Below are positions 28,549 through 37,492 of a stretch of DNA of 64,000 nt, piece after piece. Each line of letters starts with the position of its first letter. Position 1 is the first letter of the stretch. The notes beneath the pieces were generated by a model, which had not been told where the DNA came from, searched no databases, and worked only from the letters and a program-made list of their open reading frames with translations. The DNA is from Breznakibacter xylanolyticus (GTDB lineage: Bacteria > Bacteroidota > Bacteroidia > Bacteroidales > Marinilabiliaceae). Made by a program: the position numbers and the translations under genes. The stretch spans positions 1-64,000 of the forward strand of contig NZ_QKZK01000017.1 in NCBI RefSeq assembly GCF_003254275.1, in the 5' to 3' direction.

Positions 28549-31482
28549 TTAATTAAGATTCAACACCATACACACCTCTGTACCACAACCTGGCTGACTG
28601 TGGATATCCAACTTTCCGGATAATGTTCGCAATCGATTATTCATATTAAACAACCCCATTCCCTTGCGTTTAGCCAAAACATCTTCAACATCGAACCCTT
28701 TTCCATTATCCCTACAGCAAACAGATAAAACATTTTCCGATTGCTCTATTGATATAACGATTTCTGAAGCTTCGGCATACTTCATCGCATTGTTAATACA
28801 TTCGGTCAATACTCGGTACAAAATAATTTCCACCTCTTCGGAAAAACGCCCTTTAATACCTGTTACTTGATAATCAAACAACACTCGATTCACTTCCGAA
28901 AGTTTATTGGTAAAAGTCTCCAATGCCGGTATCAATCCAAAATTCTTCAACACGTGTGGACTCATATTAAATGAAATCTCCCGAACGGTTCGATGGGCTT
29001 CATCCACCAAATGCTCGGTGTCTGACAAAATAACATGCGGATCCGTCTTCAGATCAGGCATCTGAATCCATTGAACATACATTTTTATGGATGAAAGAAT
29101 CGGCCCCAACCCATCGTGCAGCTCTTGCGCAAACCGAATACGCTCTCGTTCTTCGGTCTCAATCACCGATGTCAACACCTTACGTTCAAGCTCCTTGCGA
29201 TACGTTACATCTTGCATCGAGACAAGATAGAACAACTGCTCTGTAAAACTATTTCTGATCAACGAGATATTGGTATGCGTATAAATAACGCGCCCATCTT
29301 TTGATTGAATGCGCAGATCCACGTCAATCAACTCTTTTTCTCCATTACGCAATTGCTCAAACATGACACTCGTGTAGTCAACATCTTCGGGAACAACAAT
29401 ATCGCGCCAGCATAAGCCGGAAAGCCATTCTCCTGACATCCCACTCATTTTCTCCATCCGATGATTGACACGACTCCAATTCAAAGCATCATTAAGTATT
29501 CCCATCGCAATGTTTCCTTGTTCAAATTGAGTTTTCAACAAATACTCAGTCTGTTCAAACCTGGCTTCAAGCAACTTATCACTCGTCACATCCTTCACAA
29601 TCATCAACACTTCATTATCGCCAAATGGAACAATCCTTATCTCCAGCCAATAAGGCTCCAACTGTTCACCAGAAGCCAACTCAATCACACGCAAGTTGCG
29701 CAACATCAACACTTCCCGTATCGCATCCATCAAACACTCCTCATTCTCCAATCCAAACAAATTAGAAATGTGCTTTCCTACAGCATCATGATGCGAATCA
29801 AACGACGAGAAAAAAAGCGATTGTTGAGGAGTTGCCAACACAACGCCCCTTTGACTGACACGAAATAGACGATCGGGCATGGCATCCAATAAGGAACGAC
29901 AAAAATTCTCACTCTCCACTAATCGCATATTTCGCTCCACTCGTTCAGTTATATCCATCAAAACCCCATCAATTAAATAACCTCCGGGAGAATTGACTGA
30001 GGCGATTTTGCCCGATTCCCAAATCCATCGTACATCTCCACCCAGCGTAATGATTCGGTAGTTTATTTGATATGGATTATTTGACAATATCGCTTCTTGA
30101 AACTTCTTCCAAACCATCATCCGATCCTCTGGATGCACCAAATCCTGAAGCCCCATCTCCTGACTTAAAAACAATTCACTGGAATAACCGGTTAACAGAT
30201 AGCAACCTTTACTCATAAAGGTCAACGACCGATCTGCATTATTCAAACAAGTAAATACAGTGCCGGGCAGATTATCCATCAATGACATCAACTGCCTGTT
30301 GGATTGCGAGAGGGCACTTTCGACATACTGCTTCATTTTGGCAGTACGCACATTTTCAATAATGTAACCGTTTAGAGCCAAAAAAGGCGTTAAATCATCC
30401 AGAATCTCATCTTCGCGTTCGGCCTCAATATTTAAAAGACAAATTACAGCAACTACTCCATTCTGCTTGATTGATACCGGAATAAATAAATATGACTTCA
30501 CATCCTTTTTACCAAAAAATTTCCCCGCTGGATCATTATCTGAAATCTGAAATGAAGACAAAGGGCGCGACAGCGTAGCAACCCTTCTACAAAGATCAAC
30601 ATAATTGGTCACCCGATCTCCTGCGGTTTTCGGGACAGAAAAATGCGTTTTATCAATTTTAACACAATCGCCAAAATGGTTTAACAACCTAAAAAACAAT
30701 TCACCGGAATCAGATGTTTCGACCTCCCACATCATGCCTCCCCGAGCATTTGCAACAAGGGTCATTTGCTCTATCAAGTGCCGACAAATATCTCCAAAAT
30801 GAGATGTCCGTCCTAACAACTCCACCATATAAGCAAGCACACTAAGGACTTCAGATTTGTGAGCAGCATTCATCTGACAATTCTTCCACTCAGAAATATC
30901 TTCAATCATGTCCACCTGCCCAATGGCAATCCCCATGCTTGATTGTAGCTTTAATTGCTGAACCTTAAACCACTTTTCGGGCATATCTCCGGGTTCTTTG
31001 AGTTTGATCTCTGTCATTGAAGCGCCATTTTTCGCCACCACCATCTCATCCGTTTTAAGAACCTCCCAAGCAGGATCTGCCAATTTCAGCTCGTCAAATG
31101 ACTTACCACTCAATCGCTCGGGTGCTGCCACACATAATTCATAAGCAAAACGCTCATTACAATACAAATAACGTCCATCAACACCCTTAATACTAACCCC
31201 ATATGGCATAACTTCCATGACAGATTTCATCAACTGAATCTCGTTATGCAATTGACCGGACAAATACTTATTTTCTCGATACAGCATCCGGATATAAACC
31301 ATCATGCCTATCAATAATAAAAGCGCAATAAGAACAGTTACGCCCATTAAATATTGCGACAACGACAAATCCCCCGTAGAAGCATCTATTACTTGCCCCA
31401 TGGTTCCATACATATTGAAGTCGATATTTGCCAAACAGGTCATAACATAGTTTTCCAATGATCCATCAATCAAGTAAGTCAC
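28549..31482 (-). CDS. NarX/DegS-type (HisKA_3) sensor histidine kinase with GAF and multiple PAS domains
   Basis: This 977-residue protein has one clear membrane helix (about residues 48-68), a PAS domain (about 85-190), a GAF domain (about 215-385), then three PAS domains (about 395-515, 520-640, 645-765). The HisKA_3 dimerisation domain has His789 in RFAQELHDGLGPILSSIK, and the HATPase ends near the stop with GKGFDVEDVLAKRKGMGLFNM. HisKA_3 kinases pair with NarL-type regulators, and one is encoded five bases downstream. The signal is unknown; several PAS domains plus GAF suggest cytoplasmic small-molecule input. The short segment before the membrane helix is probably outside the cell membrane. 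Confidence 0.93.
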   Translation of the reverse strand: MTYLIDGSLENYVMTCLANIDFNMYGTMGQVIDASTGDLSLSQYLMGVTVLIALLLLIGMMVYIRMLYRENKYLSGQLHNEIQLMKSVMEVMPYGVSIKGVDGRYLYCNERFAYELCVAAPERLSGKSFDELKLADPAWEVLKTDEMVVAKNGASMTEIKLKEPGDMPEKWFKVQQLKLQSSMGIAIGQVDMIEDISEWKNCQMNAAHKSEVLSVLAYMVELLGRTSHFGDICRHLIEQMTLVANARGGMMWEVETSDSGELFFRLLNHFGDCVKIDKTHFSVPKTAGDRVTNYVDLCRRVATLSRPLSSFQISDNDPAGKFFGKKDVKSYLFIPVSIKQNGVVAVICLLNIEAEREDEILDDLTPFLALNGYIIENVRTAKMKQYVESALSQSNRQLMSLMDNLPGTVFTCLNNADRSLTFMSKGCYLLTGYSSELFLSQEMGLQDLVHPEDRMMVWKKFQEAILSNNPYQINYRIITLGGDVRWIWESGKIASVNSPGGYLIDGVLMDITERVERNMRLVESENFCRSLLDAMPDRLFRVSQRGVVLATPQQSLFFSSFDSHHDAVGKHISNLFGLENEECLMDAIREVLMLRNLRVIELASGEQLEPYWLEIRIVPFGDNEVLMIVKDVTSDKLLEARFEQTEYLLKTQFEQGNIAMGILNDALNWSRVNHRMEKMSGMSGEWLSGLCWRDIVVPEDVDYTSVMFEQLRNGEKELIDVDLRIQSKDGRVIYTHTNISLIRNSFTEQLFYLVSMQDVTYRKELERKVLTSVIETEERERIRFAQELHDGLGPILSSIKMYVQWIQMPDLKTDPHVILSDTEHLVDEAHRTVREISFNMSPHVLKNFGLIPALETFTNKLSEVNRVLFDYQVTGIKGRFSEEVEIILYRVLTECINNAMKYAEASEIVISIEQSENVLSVCCRDNGKGFDVEDVLAKRKGMGLFNMNNRLRTLSGKLDIHSQPGCGTEVCMVLNLN

Positions 31483-31521
31483 TATATTTAGAGACTTTGC
31501 CCTACATCGAAAAAATCCATA

Positions 31522-31556
31522 GCCGGCTGATTAAATTAAATCAAAATCAGCCGGCA
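31522..31556 (-). terminator. Probable terminator of the cheA-cheW-mcp operon
   Basis: An 11-base-pair perfect stem (gccggctgatt/aatcagccggc) about 20 bases beyond the MCP stop. On the minus strand a T-rich tract (ggattttttc) follows a few bases after the stem. Confidence 0.6.
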
Positions 31557-31575
31557 TTGGGTTGTAGATTAAAAA

Positions 31576-34170
31576 TTAAAATTGTTCGTACCCCTTATTT
31601 GAATCTAAATCATCCAGAACAATGGCCAAACCTTTTTTCTCTGTTTTTCCATTTCCTCCGGTCGATCCACCGCCATTCCCTTTGTGATGCTGCAACGGAG
31701 CAGTACGCCGCTTCTCTTGCAATTTACTTTCCTTCTTGCCTGTATTAAAGAAGGAAATCACTTCTTTAAGCATATCAGCTTGTCCGGATAATTCTTCTGA
31801 ACTAGAACTCATTTCTTCAGCTGCAGCAGAGTTTTGTTGTGTCACTTGAGAGAACTGATCAACCGCTTTAGCAATTTGCTCAGCCCCGGCACTCTGTTCT
31901 CTGCTGGCCATGGCTATTTCCTGCACCAGTCGTGCTGTTTTCTCAATATCGGGAATAATCTTATTCAACTGAGTACCGGCCTCTTCTGTCAAACGAAGAC
32001 TAGAGGCAGATAACGAGTTGATTTCCACCGCCGCTTTTTGACTCACCTCTGCCAGTTTGCGCACCTCTGCAGCAACTACCGCAAATCCTTTTCCATGTTC
32101 CCCGGCTCTTGCGGCCTCTATCGCAGCGTTAATGGCCAGAATATCGGTCTTTTCAGCAATATCATTAATCACACGAATCTTTTCGGATATTAACCTTATG
32201 GCATCCAAACTTTGAGAAGAAGATGAACTCACCTCAATAATCCCCTTAGCCGAAGCAGTCGCAATTTTCTCGGTTTCAATAGCATTCTCACTATTTTGCT
32301 GAATAGTTCCCGCCATCTCTTCAACAGACGAAGATACTTCCTCGGCACTTGCTGCTTGCTCATTGGCTCCTTGAGCGATTTGCGTAGCTGTCAGACTCAT
32401 TTCGTTACTTCCCGTAGCCACATTCTCCGATGCATCCGTAATCTGTGCCACTATTTCATTTAGCTTTGCAACCATTTCGGAAAGTGATTGCATCAATAAA
32501 TCGTTATCAGATCGTTTTTCAAGGCGAACAGTTAAATCTCCATTTGCAACCAATCTTGCTTTTTCTGCAATTAATTTCATCGCTTTTACAGAATCATCAA
32601 CAGCATTGAAAATCTGAGCAAATACCAATCGAGCCTCTTTGGTATCTTCATCACCGATTTCAGTTTCAAGCACCAAATTCAATTCGCCTTTTGCAAACAA
32701 ACTTAAGTTTTCGGTTAATCGTTCTGCATGCAACGCTTGGTAATCCCCTATTTTTTGAGCTTTAGAAAATGCAGTTTTTATGGCAGTCTGATCCGTAATC
32801 ACCTCAAAAGCCCCCACAACGGCGCCTTTATCATCCTTAATGGGCACACCGGAATAAGCAATATCCAAACGAGTATTGCCAGGACGCGCAACTGTTTCAG
32901 AATTAACCCGTGATAGTGATCGCATTGCTCTATTACAAGCACATTTCTCGGTCTGGCAATCTTCAGTCTTAAAAAATTCATAACACTTCATGCCAAATAA
33001 TTTTGTTGGTGTCGAACCACCTAATTCAGCACCAGCCTTATTGATATACTGGATTGTATAGTCTGCATCTAAAATCAGAGCAGGAGTTGGCATTGCGTCA
33101 ACATAACCGGCAAGTGAATGAATGGTCGAATTCATCCCCTTCACCAATTGGTACCATGAGCCGGTAAACTGAGACTCATCGGCTTTCACATTTAAACGAC
33201 CTTTAGCAACCTCTTCTGTTAGCATTTTCACTTCACAATTAAGCCCTCCTAAAATGTCGATGCAACGATTTATATTATTTTTCACCAAATTGAAATCCCC
33301 ATTGTAATTGGCTGTAATTTTTTCAAGTTGATCCCCATTGGCGATTTTTTGCATATAATCAGCTGCCATGTTCATGGGCTGTACTAAGGCATCTAAAGTT
33401 CTGTTGAATCCTTCGGGAATTGAGCGTAACTCAAAATTAATTTTTGACACATCCGCACGCGTATTCAAATCCCCGGCAATGGCACCATCGACCAATAAAT
33501 TAGTCTCAGTCATAAAATCTTTAATAATCTTACGAATATTGCCCGAAATAAACAATCCGATACCTATGGCAAGGATAAACCCAAAAACAACAAGCACCAT
33601 CATTATATTAGCTGCTTGATTGGCCTTACTAATGTTATCTTGCGATAGCAACTCTCCCTGCTTTACCTTGAACTCCAACAAAGCATCCATACCTACCTGT
33701 GCCTCGCGATATGGAATAATCAATTCACTGAATATATATTCATTAGCCTCATCATCCTTATTAGCCAATGCCAACATTTTCAACTTTTCAACACCATCAC
33801 GAAACTGATTGAAAGGCACAACAAACGCATCGTATTTCATTCTTCCCTCCTCGTTGACGATACCTTTTTCATAAGCCCCGGCATACAAATCGACACTACC
33901 CAGAATTTCATCTATCAATTTTGCACCTTTTACAATCTCTTCTTTTTCTGTTGCCTGTATCATATCTCGATAGGCAGCACGAATTCGTTGAAAATTGTCA
34001 ACAGTATTTGCCAAGTTCCCCAACTGAACCGTCACTTGTTCATAAAGTGCTTGATCTTGCTTTTCAATCCAAGCTAAACGAATGGATCCAAAAATCCCAA
34101 TAAAAGAAGCAATCATCGACACGACAATAAACCCGGCAATTAACTTTGTTCTTATTGTTAAATTCTTCAT
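31576..34170 (-). CDS. Methyl-accepting chemotaxis protein with PAS domain
   Basis: This 864-residue receptor has two membrane helices (about 8-30 and 188-210) around a four-helix-bundle periplasmic domain, HAMP-like linkers (about 210-360), a PAS domain (about 355-475) and a long methyl-accepting hairpin ending in the signalling tip [20 protein letters not shown]. The PAS carries a cysteine-rich insert ([17 protein letters not shown]), which suggests metal or redox sensing. The C-terminus (about 820-864) is Gly- and Lys-rich, with no obvious CheR-binding pentapeptide. It is the last gene of an operon with cheA and cheW, separated by 84 bases from cheW. No methyltransferase CheR is encoded in the window, so adaptation by methylation is uncertain. 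Confidence 0.94.
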   Translation of the reverse strand: MKNLTIRTKLIAGFIVVSMIASFIGIFGSIRLAWIEKQDQALYEQVTVQLGNLANTVDNFQRIRAAYRDMIQATEKEEIVKGAKLIDEILGSVDLYAGAYEKGIVNEEGRMKYDAFVVPFNQFRDGVEKLKMLALANKDDEANEYIFSELIIPYREAQVGMDALLEFKVKQGELLSQDNISKANQAANIMMVLVVFGFILAIGIGLFISGNIRKIIKDFMTETNLLVDGAIAGDLNTRADVSKINFELRSIPEGFNRTLDALVQPMNMAADYMQKIANGDQLEKITANYNGDFNLVKNNINRCIDILGGLNCEVKMLTEEVAKGRLNVKADESQFTGSWYQLVKGMNSTIHSLAGYVDAMPTPALILDADYTIQYINKAGAELGGSTPTKLFGMKCYEFFKTEDCQTEKCACNRAMRSLSRVNSETVARPGNTRLDIAYSGVPIKDDKGAVVGAFEVITDQTAIKTAFSKAQKIGDYQALHAERLTENLSLFAKGELNLVLETEIGDEDTKEARLVFAQIFNAVDDSVKAMKLIAEKARLVANGDLTVRLEKRSDNDLLMQSLSEMVAKLNEIVAQITDASENVATGSNEMSLTATQIAQGANEQAASAEEVSSSVEEMAGTIQQNSENAIETEKIATASAKGIIEVSSSSSQSLDAIRLISEKIRVINDIAEKTDILAINAAIEAARAGEHGKGFAVVAAEVRKLAEVSQKAAVEINSLSASSLRLTEEAGTQLNKIIPDIEKTARLVQEIAMASREQSAGAEQIAKAVDQFSQVTQQNSAAAEEMSSSSEELSGQADMLKEVISFFNTGKKESKLQEKRRTAPLQHHKGNGGGSTGGNGKTEKKGLAIVLDDLDSNKGYEQF

Positions 34171-34254
34171 TTGTCTATAGTTTTATAATTCATATTTTCA
34201 TTTCAAAACGATTCAGTCCCCCATCGGACATCGTGAAATACCATCTTCAATTAC

Positions 34255-34740
34255 CTATTCCATTAAAGCAGAAGATTCTGAGAGCTGTTGCACCAAAGCC
34301 AAATCCCCCACAGAAAATACCTTTTCGACATTAAGCATCATAATAAATACCTCATCCCTACGAATGGCTCCTGAAATAAACTTGGTATTATAACTAATTC
34401 CCATTTCAGGCACCGGCTTTATCTCATCCGGCTCGACTTCAATCACATCCTTAACAGCATCAGCAGTAGCCGCAATCAAAACACGTTGCTCTTCATTATG
34501 AATATCAAACACGATGGTAATACTGCGTTGATTATCGTCTTGCAACTCAAGGTTAAACTTCTTTCGGGTATCCACTACAGGCAGAATGTCCCCCCTAAAA
34601 TTGATAATTCCCAAGATATGCTCGGGTGTTTTGGGAACTTTGGTTATTTGCTGATGTTGCAAGACTTCCAAGACCTGGTCAACATTCACGGCAAAATACT
34701 CCTTCCCCAAAACAAAGGTGAGATAAGTTGATTTTTCCAT
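34255..34740 (-). CDS. cheW: Chemotaxis coupling protein CheW
   Basis: The 161-residue protein is a single CheW-like double beta-barrel domain (LTFVLGKEYFAVNVDQVLEV at the N-terminus, IINFRGDILPVVDTRKKF near residues 45-63) that links receptors to CheA. Length is normal for the family. It lies between cheA and the MCP gene, all on the minus strand and closely spaced, so the three should be co-transcribed and make one receptor-kinase array. Confidence 0.95.
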   Translation of the reverse strand: MEKSTYLTFVLGKEYFAVNVDQVLEVLQHQQITKVPKTPEHILGIINFRGDILPVVDTRKKFNLELQDDNQRSITIVFDIHNEEQRVLIAATADAVKDVIEVEPDEIKPVPEMGISYNTKFISGAIRRDEVFIMMLNVEKVFSVGDLALVQQLSESSALME

Positions 34741-34801
34741 TGTCTTATTAAGTTTTAGTCAGGTTATTAATCCATATTTTATAAATAACATGCGCTGAAT
34801 G

Positions 34802-36784
34802 TCAATTAAGCACACATAGTTCATCTTTTAATTTATCTGTATCCAGTAATAGCACAATAGAACCATCCCCATAAATGCTGGCACCTGACAGATATTGCTG
34901 ATCCGAAAAACTACGCCCCAACGGTTTTACCACAGCTTGAAATTCACCAACAATTTGATCTGCAACAATGGCATATCTCTTGTCCTGCTTATTAATGATG
35001 ATCAATTTCTCTTTTTCGGGCGCATCGACCACGCCAGACAAGTGCATGCGCAACGAAACATAAGGAATCAGTTCCTTATTGAATTCAAGCAAATTACTTT
35101 GGCGATCCAAAATTGAAGAATGGTATTCCATCCCACAGATTTCGACATCTTCCATGGGTATGGCATACTTGGTTCCGTGTGATGTAACCAATAGTGTTTC
35201 TATAATTGAGATGGTTTGCTGTAATTTTATATGGAAACAGGTTCCTTTTCCGATTTCCGAGTCAATGGTAATCTCACCGCGTATTTCACGAATGCGACGC
35301 ATTACAATATCCATCCCGACCCCCCGACCAGAAACTTCACTCACATTACTGGCAGTAGAAAAACCAGGCAAGAAAATCAAATCAAGAATTTCCTTGGTTG
35401 ACAAATTAACAGACTCATCCACAAAACCTTTTTCTCTTGCCTTCTTAAGAATCTGAGCAGGATCAATCCCATTACCATCATCAGAAATATCTATATAAAC
35501 ATAATTACCTGATTTGCAAGCAGAAAACTTCACAACTCCTTGTTCATCTTTCCCCTTTTGCTTTCGTTCATCCGTTAACTCTATACCATGATCAATACAA
35601 TTTCGCACCAAATGCAAAATTGGCTCGGCAATCACATCGATGATATTCTTATCCAATTCAGTTTCTTCACCATAAGTCTCAAACTCCACTTTTTTACCTA
35701 GATTTTTGGACAAATCGCGTATCAATCGGCGAAAACGCCCCAACATCTCTTGTAAAGAAACCAACCGAATACTCAAAGCGATATCACTAAACAACTTAGA
35801 TAGTTTATCAATTTTTTCGGCAGATTCCTGAATTCTCAAGGTCTCATTAATTCCAAGTGACAAGATTAATTCCGATTTGGCAGTCACCAACTCACTGACT
35901 AAATACATCAGATTATCCAGTTTTTCGGCCTCCACTTGGATGCGACGAGCACCAACCACATTGTTTTGATCTCCACCCTCGGTGCGAATACGCTTTGTGG
36001 CGGGCATGGATGAAGTTTCAGCAATAAAAGTTTCGTCACCAACCAAACGTTCTGATAACTCCCGATCGCGTTTATCAAGATCCTCTTCATTAAAGATGTT
36101 GAAATCGGCGATTTTTTGCACTTTACAGTAATCCATTACAAAAATCAGCGCATCCTCAATATCGTCATATCCCTTATCGGTAATCAGAAAAATATTCCAA
36201 TAGACAGATGAATGCTCAGCATTGGGTGGATGTATTTTATACTGCCCTAGTAAAAACAAATCATGAAACGTAATAGAGAGATTAATACATCGCTTGATTA
36301 TCGATTCATCCGGATTAAACAAGATGTGCCAGGTTGAAATATTAGAAATAGACTCAATTTTACGCCTCACATAATGCGTTGCCTGCTCAATACCTTTGTT
36401 TTTCAAAAAGTACTGGATATTTTGAAAAACAACCTGTTGATTTTCGATATTGGTCTTGACCTTAAAATCATAATCAGACAATAAATTACGTATGTGATCC
36501 GCAACAGAAAAGGTTAAATCCAATAATGATTGAGAAAGTTCCATGGTTCCCTCACGAATCCGATCGTAGAGACTTTCGAGTTCGTGGGTGACTTCTGTAA
36601 TTTTATCATAGCCAAACATCCCGCTAGATCCTTTGAGTGTATGCATCACTCTGAAAACCTGATCGATTTTAGAAGCATCTGCCGGATCTTTCTCCAAGGC
36701 AATCAGATCATTGTCAAGCTGAACTAAAAGATCTTCAGCTTCTTCTATAAATTTCTGTCTAAATTGAAGCACATCCATAGCCAT
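34802..36784 (-). CDS. cheA: Chemotaxis histidine kinase CheA
   Basis: From the ATG at 36784 (660 residues; another ATG two codons later) the CheA domains appear in order: P1 Hpt with phospho-accepting His48 in VMHTLKGSSGMFG, a P2-like domain (about 150-270), P3 dimerisation (about 290-360), P4 ATPase (HLVRNCIDHGIEL, DDGNGIDP, GRGVGMDIV) and P5 CheW-like regulatory domain to the stop. The frame is open further upstream to 36892, but that hydrophobic stretch is not part of the family. First gene of the cheA-cheW-mcp unit. The window has no cheY, cheB, cheR or flagellar genes, so the output may be something other than flagellar motility, such as gliding or gene regulation, or may be encoded elsewhere. 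Confidence 0.95.
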   Translation of the reverse strand: MAMDVLQFRQKFIEEAEDLLVQLDNDLIALEKDPADASKIDQVFRVMHTLKGSSGMFGYDKITEVTHELESLYDRIREGTMELSQSLLDLTFSVADHIRNLLSDYDFKVKTNIENQQVVFQNIQYFLKNKGIEQATHYVRRKIESISNISTWHILFNPDESIIKRCINLSITFHDLFLLGQYKIHPPNAEHSSVYWNIFLITDKGYDDIEDALIFVMDYCKVQKIADFNIFNEEDLDKRDRELSERLVGDETFIAETSSMPATKRIRTEGGDQNNVVGARRIQVEAEKLDNLMYLVSELVTAKSELILSLGINETLRIQESAEKIDKLSKLFSDIALSIRLVSLQEMLGRFRRLIRDLSKNLGKKVEFETYGEETELDKNIIDVIAEPILHLVRNCIDHGIELTDERKQKGKDEQGVVKFSACKSGNYVYIDISDDGNGIDPAQILKKAREKGFVDESVNLSTKEILDLIFLPGFSTASNVSEVSGRGVGMDIVMRRIREIRGEITIDSEIGKGTCFHIKLQQTISIIETLLVTSHGTKYAIPMEDVEICGMEYHSSILDRQSNLLEFNKELIPYVSLRMHLSGVVDAPEKEKLIIINKQDKRYAIVADQIVGEFQAVVKPLGRSFSDQQYLSGASIYGDGSIVLLLDTDKLKDELCVLN

Positions 36785-37010
36785 CAAATTGAATTGGGTT
36801 AAAGGCTTTATGCACCCAAAAGCGTTTCTGGTATCAAACCAATGAAAGAAACACAGCAGGTAACAGACCAAATTTATGGTAATGAAATACAAAGCGACAG
36901 CGCCATAAAGGGGGAATCAGTCCCGACTTAATAGAAATCAACACCCCCAATTCGAGGGAACCACAAGGGGGGGCATCAAACAATTTAGCATCGCAACAAC
37001 AAAATGACAG
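36785..37010. other. Upstream region of cheA, nothing recognised
   Basis: AT-rich sequence ahead of cheA, no gene visible. It presumably contains the cheA promoter, but no perfect TAnnTTTG on the minus strand was found close to the ATG. Confidence 0.4.
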
Positions 37011-37053
37011 CTAGTACAAAAGGGTTGTTGGACAACCAACCCTTTTGTACTAG
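37011..37053. repeat. Near-perfect 43-base palindrome
   Basis: ctagtacaaaagggttgttg (37011-37030), loop ga, and its complement ending ttttgtactag at 37053, with one bulged base. No T-run follows directly on either strand. It stands between cheA and the small-RNA-like region. Confidence 0.75.
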
Positions 37054-37183
37054 TCTGACCAGCAACACAAAACAACACACAGCTCATTTTCACATGATTA
37101 ACACCAACCCAAAATAATTGTACCAATCACACCATTTAAGATTATTTAACACTCAAAACTATGGACAAAACCATCCGTTGTCG

Positions 37184-37191
37184 TATATTTG
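37184..37191 (+). promoter_or_regulatory. -7 promoter element before the first small-RNA-like unit
   Basis: TATATTTG matches TAnnTTTG exactly. The next hairpin starts about 5 bases downstream, where a transcript would begin. Confidence 0.55.
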
Positions 37192-37195
37192 TTAC

Positions 37196-37275
37196 ATGAA
37201 AAAATGGAGAGTTTTTTCATAGGTTTAGTTAAGGTTAGGTTAAAAGGAAAAAGAGCAGACTTGTCTGCTCTTTTT
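37196..37275 (+). ncRNA. Candidate small RNA or leader unit 1
   Basis: Hairpin atgaaaaaa/ttttttcat (37196-37221), a linker containing gtttagttaaggttaggtta, then a strong terminator gagcaga-cttg-tctgctc followed by seven T (about 37253-37277). The unit of about 80 bases has no reading frame that resembles a protein. The linker resembles that of the second unit at 37316-37418. Confidence 0.5.
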
Positions 37276-37315
37276 TTAAATACATGCCCTTCACATTTCA
37301 TCACTCGTTTTTTTT

Positions 37316-37418
37316 GCAAGTTCAAAAACTTGCTTCAAATATATTCTCATAAGTTTAGGGTTAGGCTTGGTTAAAGAGAAAGCTGCGATCGACAGGTCGT
37401 AGCTTTCTCTTTTTTTAA
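37316..37418 (+). ncRNA. Candidate small RNA or leader unit 2
   Basis: Hairpin gcaagtt-caaa-aacttgc, linker with gtttagggttaggcttggtt, and a long terminator stem agagaaagctgcgat/gtcgtagctttctct followed by T-run. The architecture repeats unit 1: 5' hairpin, a GTTTAG...GTTAGG...GGTTAAA linker, then a terminator. It lies about 50 bases before the promoter of the MATE gene. Confidence 0.5.
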
Positions 37419-37464
37419 CTCCGTTATTAAACGTTAATTAGGTCATTCCGGAAATCTTAATTCC

Positions 37465-37472
37465 TACTTTTG
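37465..37472 (+). promoter_or_regulatory. -7 promoter element of the first MATE gene
   Basis: TACTTTTG matches TAnnTTTG, 20 bases before the ATG at 37493. It implies that the MATE gene is not simply read through from the two upstream terminators. Confidence 0.6.
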
Positions 37473-37492
37473 CAAGGTTTAAGAATATCCAA

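Noticed and set aside
36785-36892. Hydrophobic N-terminal extension of CheA
   Set aside because: CheA is cytoplasmic and its P1 domain starts right at the internal ATG; the extension is an upstream open stretch.
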